Source of the DNA: an uncultured Mycoplasmatota bacterium
GTDB lineage: Bacteria; Bacillota_I; Bacilli_A; RF39; UBA660
Direction: 5' to 3'
DNA length: 47,897 nucleotides
NCBI GenBank assembly: GCA_900552975.1
Contig: UWSL01000001.1
Span: 1 to 47,897 of the forward strand
Under the pieces are notes generated by a model, which saw only the letters and a program-made list of their open reading frames with translations, was not told the DNA's origin and ran no database searches. This document shows positions 43,601 to 47,897 of the stretch, piece after piece; the stretch's first letter is position 1; every line of letters begins with the position of its first letter. The position numbers and the translations under genes are program-made.

Positions 43601-44640
43601 TCAGGTAAATATTTAATTAATGAATAATCACCTTTTCCAGCTAAGTAATATATAAATTCAGGGGAATCAACGAGATTACTATAAGAATTTAATCTTTCTA
43701 GCGGAATTCCACTATTATCTATTATTTTAATAACTTCTTCATTAATTGCCCCACTTTTAGCATACATTAAAGCATCCATTTTACCTTCTTTCAAAAACTG
43801 TAAAAGAAGTGCTGAACTATTTTGATATGCTCCTCCATATAAAGAATAATCAGAATAAGAAAAATTAGCCATTTTAACTAATTCGTCTGACGGATTACTA
43901 GCAAAAATTAATGCTTTACTTCCACCTATTTCAATTAATCTTTTTACTACAGCATCATCATTTAAAATTGAAATTTCTTCACCAACAAAATAATTAGTAA
44001 CTATTAAATCAAAAAAAGCATTAAAATCGAAATTATCAAATTTACTAAGTTCAGTTAATATTTTTTTTAACTTTTCATTTTTCATATATGTATATGTACC
44101 AAAATATTTATCTAACCATTTATATTGACCTTTCGTAATTTCGGCAGCAATTAAATAAGGTGCAACATCAAATTTCCTGTTTAATATCGACTCTCTAAAT
44201 TCTGGATAATCATTATATAATTTTATCTGAACGTCATCAAGAAGATAATACTTTTCAACAATTGTTTTTAAAGAAATACCTTTACTAAAAAAATATTCTA
44301 AATCATTCACTTCAAAAGCAAATCCATCATTAAGCAATTTATCTTCATCTAAATAATATTGATCTAAAATTTTGCGATAAAAAGCATCCGAAACAAAAAA
44401 TTTAGTAAGTAGTAAAAACTCCATATTTTCTGAAACATTTAGTTTTTCAAAAAAAACTTTGTCATTTTTATATTTATCTAGAAAAGAAAAATATTTTAGA
44501 TGAATTTTTTCACGATAATTTTCAATTATTTTTGTAAAGTCATCAAATAATGAATCAATTTCTAATCCATACTCTTCTAAAATTTTTTTTACACTTTCTT
44601 CATCTAATAGTTCTAACATTTTCTTTATATCGTCTTGCAT
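37612..44640 (-). CDS. Giant helical-repeat protein with C-terminal kinase-like domain
   Basis: The product has 2342 residues in one uninterrupted frame. There is no signal peptide. The first about 1500 residues are helical repeats with units like NPELLKYLD, YPELYIYFPDILKD and YPIVFTYIPNLVTD followed by a Leu-rich helix, similar to DUF4116-type repeats. A distinct domain at about 1796-1975 has FLAHRIYSY, STSSISD and YNEVAGFREG, and a helical linker follows. The C-terminus has kinase-like marks: YLLKP with K2114, LLCNFDCFVGNF with D2207 and N2212, and GIDKEQSF with D2225, resembling PI3/4-kinase or HipA-type loops. An unknown effector, toxin or sensor are all possible. Confidence 0.75.
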   Translation of the reverse strand: MQDDIKKMLELLDEESVKKILEEYGLEIDSLFDDFTKIIENYREKIHLKYFSFLDKYKNDKVFFEKLNVSENMEFLLLTKFFVSDAFYRKILDQYYLDEDKLLNDGFAFEVNDLEYFFSKGISLKTIVEKYYLLDDVQIKLYNDYPEFRESILNRKFDVAPYLIAAEITKGQYKWLDKYFGTYTYMKNEKLKKILTELSKFDNFDFNAFFDLIVTNYFVGEEISILNDDAVVKRLIEIGGSKALIFASNPSDELVKMANFSYSDYSLYGGAYQNSSALLLQFLKEGKMDALMYAKSGAINEEVIKIIDNSGIPLERLNSYSNLVDSPEFIYYLAGKGDYSLIKYLPDTLINLKSFEYVYSLIKEGKVNLDEYYSLGHPVTEARTALLRGILYDKWTFFDDGKLDISLPVAKRLIDLGFKAVDFQKHFSKSEKNDILIEAFIENGEFLPLLLVYSDKLADKYYDKVNYELYLNAKEVFGDFSLSLAWIYKFVKEGHYDVLDEKNKNSIIITSDTLTKMGLDNLTYEEYLKLPENIKNIPVLMEKYLDRNSSYLKEIISKNKDINLIEKAILGGMSYDELCSLIDGSFDMNVKTIMYMLNHGDSRGIKHLSNVMYSEKIDELVDSYYSFLNGGLPNEELADYSKFVTLLIDKYIDDANYTIFTRFKKIENTNAMKLLSSSYTFEDFKKYPVFNGNVISKFATKENEEELVNTLINVIDTEYAMYFIDATKLFFVMYKNGYSAENIKKLQKKIHIDFNILIKMLPKEDYNMFNIIDIDSVLDNKIFLDKIFNSLSLEKIEELAKSYRVSSDVKLYIIRKMVMKGHYNFVSYYSNKIEEDVLKRALLGGYFPEEQILENRYFNLYLRKINFSKEELEYLKIRLGNNPRYVIFFPEILNDNEILCKYIEDTPDVFKLLDVEKRKNLDLLKALAKKNPELCAFSLFNDIETNSIVELIKVNPELLKYLDKRFITKEVMEGVLDFYPNIIDFGSNYLSDEFINNALLKGYEFSFISDPNIIRVGLLNNKMIDKEILINLGMEKLLYLADRLIINEDSPFNNLFKELIDDIYQRDIISFLYESYSIKRLTFNTNKNVLKIIDAYGIDFDRFNSYKFSTKDEFAIFYQIDCLLKTEEGLTEIEKILDTIDSLKRKEVFCWLLNSFDKKVVTDTMQKKLAKRYFADAPFYYIDYVDINDDELYQFAKDNIDKYPELYIYFPDILKDRNLVLRLITNIASDRISRVYSLLNKDFQNDLEILEIALAANENVFKYVDHTSNKIIEFAKANLLKYPIVFTYIPNLVTDKETALKLVNYNMGCVYEYLPDNLKSDFDICNKLLDVNVNLIFDFSVENINFHKLAVKALGINGNLLDMIVQKIELDEELIIAALKTNPAALFMAPDEYFTAEMYSQVTDLTKIAFENMTLPKVLKLIHFDSFDVTNFKDCQYVVSYILANIKDEDVLDKNDVRLKEIFANVTNFENENLECVDFKQIVMFLPKVGIDFFKEDIQEVLANASIILKATGKLNTLEKNPIFSYDVVKYIYPLFGVDFVKDLIKYNTPAAAVLCDEIKGNNQRLVVDYYNLINEYGIFENDDKKVHYAFRNFKEVKELILDVLDNSGKISSIDLENLKKIIVGQNIYQIKTLDELKRFDVVTKEFWQQKLQAQNVLELKNALATLFGYVNYNDLEKEFNNFQLNNYVNLKTIRTDIIEKYGLEKASEIFKKCFYNKKDVSIITLMERIIESHNVTELRELMATFINKNGNVIDFANDVREIIAKTRMLYNYQFNAHLTQITDIKSKRLEKDAVDNPYGVTIIEMDSEKFNFLAHRIYSYDKSMQGFKNKLEQDPSLWTKLEGASTLSTSSISDKGFWFLNNTNECGVIYLFNNLPEKFLLFMDGRDLFVEHGGYKIEPTADKNAFTTIDGLNQCSCYKNGEYNEVAGFREGMLPCAFACVGAKPNEETIRAAKYFSEFLGVDIPIIKFNVKAYDDRKKARADKALAEFKEKPTKEAMEDIFFDGIKVCHDISTIEKKITDCTEILNEKYRNKEISFEELYKSLIEMEAMVNLIIVDLPTAKKSLKKIEIFRKSLLTLNTFAKEEIIKLEEAALGESGIMYKYQEGEKNYLLKPAVDKQKLASQPFRAEIQAAASKLQEFLSPETAVKVESFGGNIKLSKQELIDFSNENAHILEKWVQNGGELEQHYTDALLREYVVDFLLCNFDCFVGNFIVDANNNVRGIDKEQSFRFISDPNSLNPDFSYTPNGTARIPIYQILFDRYKKGEVSLDLSVILDTIEKVNLLTDEEYKNIFKDYAYKLAKQHGEDLLDAILKRRDIAIVKIKEYVEQLQEMKKSEGVTL

Positions 44641-44728
44641 AGTCTCAACTCCTATTATAACTAATTATATCATACAATATATAAACTCCAAAGTACCATA
44701 TGGTATAATAAATAAAAGAGGTGTCCTT

Positions 44729-45082
44729 ATGAAATTATTAAAAGAAGTAACTATTGAAATAAAAAAATCCAAGTTTATTGGTTTATGTTATGAAATATCA
44801 TCACCAGAAGAAGCGAAAAAAATCATCGAAGATTTAAAAAAAGAACATAAAAAAGCTCGGCATATTCCCTATGCTTACAAAGTTAATAACACAGCCAAAA
44901 AAACTGATGATAAAGAGCCATCTAACACAGCTGGATTACCTATATACAATATTTTGGAAAGAAAAAATTTAAGCAATCATTTAATTGCTGTTATAAGATA
45001 TTTTGGTGGCGTAAAACTTGGAGCTGGTGGCCTAACAAGAGCCTATAGCGAAGCTGCTAATGAAGCATCTAAAGACATTTAA
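44729..45082 (+). pseudogene. Truncated YigZ/IMPACT family gene
   Basis: The product has 117 residues and covers only the N-terminal UPF0029 domain: KKSKFIGLCYEIS, HIPYAYKV, GLPIYNILE and the hallmark RYFGGVKLGAGGLTRAYSEA. Family members have about 205-220 residues with a C-terminal DUF1949 domain, which is missing here. A decayed insertion sequence begins 33 bases after the stop, so the 3' half was probably lost through that insertion. An AGAGGTG ribosome binding site is present, so a short product may still be made. Confidence 0.75.
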
Positions 45083-45115
45083 AATAAGAAATTTAGAAGT
45101 GATTTGAAGAAAATC

Positions 45116-45651
45116 TACACGAAATAAAAAGTGTGTAAATTTTTTGATGGCAAGAAAATATAGACATTTTACGAAAGAAAAAAATTAAAAAAGAAGGAGG
45201 ATAACGGAATGTTTCATTCTTTATTGCTGCATATAGTACTGAAATTTTAGTATCGTGTATTGGTAAATCACTAAATAATGATTTATAAAATACAATTTAA
45301 ATTTATTAAAAAATAGTGATTATAAATTAGATGATGTAATACACACTCAAATCGTGGATGATATATAAAAGTAAAATATATAATACAAAAACCGCTGAAG
45401 TGAATCTTATTCCAAGTATGTCGGCTCCTTATACCTGCACACATAATCCCTGAATAGAAACACTCAACGGTCAATTTAAAGATTTCATCAAGAACAATTA
45501 TCTCAAAAATCTTGATGAACTACAAATTGCCTTAAAACAATTTGTATACCATTGCATACTATATATAATAACGTAAAAATTAAGAATAAACTAAAAACTA
45601 CACCAATTAATTATCGATGTAGTCATGTTTAGAAGTTTTTTATTTCGTGTA
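45116..45651 (+). mobile_element. Decayed insertion sequence (IS3-family-like remnant)
   Basis: A 605-base gap without an intact gene holds a 536-base element bounded by perfect 15-bp inverted repeats, tacacgaaataaaaa (45116-45130) and its complement (45637-45651). Inside, broken plus-strand frames give transposase-like pieces: PSMSAPYTCTHNP, IETLNGQFKDFIKNNYLKNL and LKTTPINYR, which match the order of C-terminal IS3/IS150 OrfB blocks (SMSR, E..G.LK, tP..YR). Stops and frameshifts interrupt them and the 5' part is mostly gone, so it cannot move itself. The family name is tentative. Confidence 0.72.
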
Positions 45652-45687
45652 AAAATTTATTAAATCAATTCTCTTCTCTCTTTTTTA

Positions 45688-45981
45688 TTACGCTATCATA
45701 CTTTCCATTTCTTCTAAACTATGATACCCTACAACTTTTTTTACTTCTTTTCCATCTTTATAAATAATCATAGTGGGAACACTCATTATACCTAATTTTC
45801 TAGTTAATACTTCTAATTCATCAATATCAACTTTAAAAATTTTAATTTTACTACTTAGTTCTTCTAATACTGGTTCCATCATTCGACATGGACCACACCA
45901 TGTAGCTGAAAAATCAACAATTAAATTTCCTTCTTTTATTTCTTTTTCAAATTCTTCTTCACTTGTTATTTTTTTTATCAT
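45688..45981 (-). CDS. trxA: Thioredoxin
   Basis: The product has 97 residues with the active-site motif WCGPC (28-32) in FSATWCGPCRMMEP and the cis-proline loop SVPTMIIY, so a normal small thioredoxin. It reduces protein disulphides. It follows the cvpA-like gene by eight bases, in the same direction. In B. subtilis trxA lies in the neighbouring mutS2-uvrC region; mutS2 and polX are not found here. Confidence 0.95.
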   Translation of the reverse strand: MIKKITSEEEFEKEIKEGNLIVDFSATWCGPCRMMEPVLEELSSKIKIFKVDIDELEVLTRKLGIMSVPTMIIYKDGKEVKKVVGYHSLEEMESMIA

Positions 45982-45989
45982 TTCATCAC

Positions 45990-46736
45990 CTATTCATATT
46001 TACTTATCAATTTACCAAAATTTGGAATATCAATTTTTCCTGATATTAATAATTCCTTAGCATTATCAATAGAAATTATTTTATTTTTTAATAAAATTTC
46101 CAATGCTGCATAATTAAAGTCTTTATTATTATCCCCCATTTTATAATCATTTATAAGTGCTGTCACATCAACAAAAGAACTTAAAGTTTTTCCTACTGTC
46201 TCATTTAGCACAGGCGTATTTCTAATATTATCCGCTATTGATGGTGATAATTCAATTCCTGCTATATTGGCGAATGATGTAAACATAAAGATTATAGCAT
46301 ATAAAATAACATAAAATTCCATAAAGCCAATAATAGCTCCCAATAATTCACTAGGTATTCCAAGTGACAATATAATCGAAAGCAACTTATCTACTAAAGT
46401 AGTAAAAACAGCTATTATTCTTAGTATTATGTATAATAACGATGCCGTTACCAAAAAAGCCAAAAATTCATATAAAAGAATATTTAAAACTGTTACACCA
46501 GCTAAAGGTCCACCAAAATTAAAAAATGGTAAATGCTTATAAAAAAATATCGAAATTGGATTTTTTAAAAAATAAGCCCCAAATAAAACAATTATTATTC
46601 CTAAAAAACTTATACAAGACTCATTAAAACCTCTTTTATATCCAAAATAAATTCCTACTACTAAAATAAAAAATATAAAAACATTTATTATTGCTGTTCC
46701 AGCATCAGGCAAATCATATAATAACAAATCAATCAT
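45990..46736 (-). CDS. CvpA-family membrane protein
   Basis: The product has 248 residues with about five hydrophobic segments. The early block FFILVVGIYFGYKRGFNES and the region LGIPSELLGAIIGFMEFYVIL match the CvpA pattern. Position next to rnhC (divergent) and trxA also matches cvpA in B. subtilis. The soluble C-terminal 70 residues are charged. The role of CvpA in Bacillota is unclear; in E. coli it is tied to colicin V export and envelope stress. Confidence 0.8.
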   Translation of the reverse strand: MIDLLLYDLPDAGTAIINVFIFFILVVGIYFGYKRGFNESCISFLGIIIVLFGAYFLKNPISIFFYKHLPFFNFGGPLAGVTVLNILLYEFLAFLVTASLLYIILRIIAVFTTLVDKLLSIILSLGIPSELLGAIIGFMEFYVILYAIIFMFTSFANIAGIELSPSIADNIRNTPVLNETVGKTLSSFVDVTALINDYKMGDNNKDFNYAALEILLKNKIISIDNAKELLISGKIDIPNFGKLISKYE

Positions 46737-46821
46737 CCTTTCTACTATGATTATATTATATATTTGATGAAATTTAAAGCAAAATATGTTAAGATAGCTA
46801 TAGTTAAAAAGAGGTGTAATT

Positions 46822-47745
46822 GTGACAATAGTTTTTAAAATAAGTGATAATTTAAAAGATGACGTTATAAATTTTTATAAAGATCGTTTCTGTAGTAAAA
46901 CTCCACCATATGCAGTTTTTCAAGTTAAAGATTTTGACTGTGTAATAACCCTTTATGAATCAGGAAAAATAATGTTCCAAGGTTTAGGAGCTGACATTGA
47001 AGCAAGTTATTGGATTGAACAAGAAAGAATTAAAAATAAACGTCTTATCGATCCTAATTCTCAAGACAAAAAAGAGAAAAAAAATAAAAAAGAAGAAATA
47101 AAACAATTTATTAATCTTTCTTCAGTTGGATCAGATGAAGTTGGAACAGGCGACTATTTTGGTCCTTTAGTAGTAACAGCATCATTTGTTCCCAAAGAAC
47201 AATTTGCTTTCCTTGAAGAACTTGGTGTTAAAGACTCAAAAAAATTAACTGATGAAAAAATTATTAAAATTGCTCCTTCTATTATAAAGAACATTACTTA
47301 TACAACTTTAGTTTTAGACAACAAAACATATAATGATTACCATAGTACTGATATAAATATGAATAAAATTAAAGCTATTCTACACAATAAATGTTTATTA
47401 TCAGTTATAAAAAAAGATAACGTTAAATATGACAAAATTGTAGTAGATCAATTTGAGCCACCCAAAAGTTATTACGCTCACTTAAACAATGTTAAAGAAA
47501 AAGTTACTAACATAACTTTTTTAACTAAAGCAGAAGATCAATGTTTTTCTGTAGCCGCATCATCTATTATAAGTCGTTACATTTTTTTAAGAGAAATTAA
47601 AAAATTAGAAAAAAAATACGAAATAACTATCCCTTTAGGAGCAGGCGATACAGTAAATAAAGTTGCTCAAACAATCGTCGATAAATACGGAAAAAAAGAA
47701 TTAGAAAATCTTGTAAAATTAAATTGTAAAATCATTTGCATATAA
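46822..47745 (+). CDS. rnhC: Ribonuclease HIII
   Basis: The product has 307 residues and starts with GTG at 46822 behind the ribosome binding site GAGGTG. The N-terminal part (about 1-80) is the TBP-like substrate-binding domain found only in HIII. The catalytic domain begins GSDEVGTGDYFGPLVV, with the acidic DEVG motif, then VKDSKKLTDEKI and a later DQF. It removes RNA from RNA-DNA hybrids. Divergent from cvpA, as in related Bacillota. Confidence 0.95.
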   Translation: MTIVFKISDNLKDDVINFYKDRFCSKTPPYAVFQVKDFDCVITLYESGKIMFQGLGADIEASYWIEQERIKNKRLIDPNSQDKKEKKNKKEEIKQFINLSSVGSDEVGTGDYFGPLVVTASFVPKEQFAFLEELGVKDSKKLTDEKIIKIAPSIIKNITYTTLVLDNKTYNDYHSTDINMNKIKAILHNKCLLSVIKKDNVKYDKIVVDQFEPPKSYYAHLNNVKEKVTNITFLTKAEDQCFSVAASSIISRYIFLREIKKLEKKYEITIPLGAGDTVNKVAQTIVDKYGKKELENLVKLNCKIICI

Positions 47746-47775
47746 TTATTCAACTAATTTATTGGGGAGATTAAA

Positions 47776-47897
47776 TTGTACAAAGTTTTGCTCGTTGAAG
47801 ATGATAACAGAATCCGCACAATGATTCAGAATTTTTTTAAGGTTAAAGGTTATAAATTTGAAATTGATTATGCCCTTGACGGCGAACAGGGGATAAA
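47776..47897 (+). CDS. Response regulator, N-terminal part (runs off the window)
   Basis: The first 40 codons are visible. The start is TTG at 47776, six bases after the ribosome binding site GGGGAGA. The product begins YKVLLVEDDNRIRTMI and ends YALDGEQGIK, a standard receiver domain: VLLVEDD holds the acidic pocket. The phosphorylated Asp would lie beyond the window. Codon use looks less AT-rich than its neighbours (for example GACGGCGAACAGGGG), which may mark a different origin. The output domain is unknown. Confidence 0.85.
   Translation, partial: MYKVLLVEDDNRIRTMIQNFFKVKGYKFEIDYALDGEQGI

Noticed and set aside
45283..45474. Minus-strand 63-codon frame with Cys and His
   Set aside because: It is antisense to the transposase remnants of the decayed insertion sequence and has no supporting start site.
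1..47897. CRISPR array, rRNA or tRNA genes
   Set aside because: No regularly spaced repeats and no cloverleaf or rRNA-like sequence was noticed in reading either strand.

Overview
The window is a piece of an AT-rich, low-GC Bacillota chromosome that uses the standard bacterial code. TGA ends several genes, for example the Xer recombinase and the phage pIII-like gene, so this is not a TGA=Trp Mycoplasma or Spiroplasma. Gene content and order recall Bacillus subtilis: rarA, 6S RNA, tcdA, aspS, hisS, dtd, rel, a comN-like gene, a spoVB-like flippase, a DUF421 gene, a yrzE-like gene, tgt and queA, and further on uvrC, trxA, cvpA and rnhC. Gene sizes and the many lineage-specific proteins suggest an uncultured gut-type member of the class Bacilli (Erysipelotrichales, RF39 or Acholeplasma-like); this placement is inference.

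Positions 51-5243 hold what looks like a complete filamentous phage (inovirus) prophage of about 5.2 kb. It is bounded by two dif-like Xer sites that share a 20-bp direct repeat. It has a HUH replication protein, a probable ssDNA-binding protein, a leaderless major coat protein followed by a terminator, a Zot/pI assembly ATPase, small membrane proteins, a pIII-like adsorption protein and a divergent XRE repressor. A control region with four related palindromes overlaps a perfect TTGACA-17-TATAAT promoter. There is no integrase and no secretin, as expected for a Xer-dependent phage of a host with one membrane. A GC-rich double-hairpin region next to rep is the likely replication origin or packaging signal. 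The host xer gene lies only 1.7 kb from the right site. Most genes to the right point towards the site, as expected near a replication terminus.

Positions 5.3-11.4 kb hold a ZIP metal transporter, a 37-residue Cys-bracketed peptide gene, a membrane-anchored Cys-rich protein, xerD, the rarA-gpsA operon, a small acidic protein, tcdA and a 6S-like RNA. Positions 11.4-14.4 kb hold a HerA/FtsK-like ATPase and an unknown protein. Positions 14.4-22.3 kb hold gatB, gatA, gatC, aspS, asnS and hisS, all leftward, behind a T-box leader. Because asnS and aspS are both present, GatCAB probably serves mainly to make Gln-tRNA. Positions 22.3-27.3 kb hold two unknown exported proteins, dtd, a long Rel protein whose ppGpp hydrolase centre is altered, and a ComN-like regulator.

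Positions 27.4-34.9 kb hold a SpoVB-like flippase, DUF421 and YrzE-like membrane proteins, a PHP phosphoesterase, an unknown Cys-rich protein, tgt, an unknown helical protein and queA. Positions 35-37.3 kb hold uvrC and a low-molecular-weight tyrosine phosphatase. A single 7-kb gene (37.6-44.6 kb) encodes a 2342-residue helical-repeat protein with a kinase-like C-terminus and a small coupled partner gene. Beyond it lie a yigZ gene that lacks its C-terminal domain, cut off beside a decayed insertion sequence, then trxA, cvpA, rnhC and the start of a response regulator gene.

The items most worth follow-up are the dif-integrated inovirus with its operator array and hairpin origin, the giant kinase-tailed repeat protein, and the Rel enzyme with an HETVNH motif in place of HDxxED.
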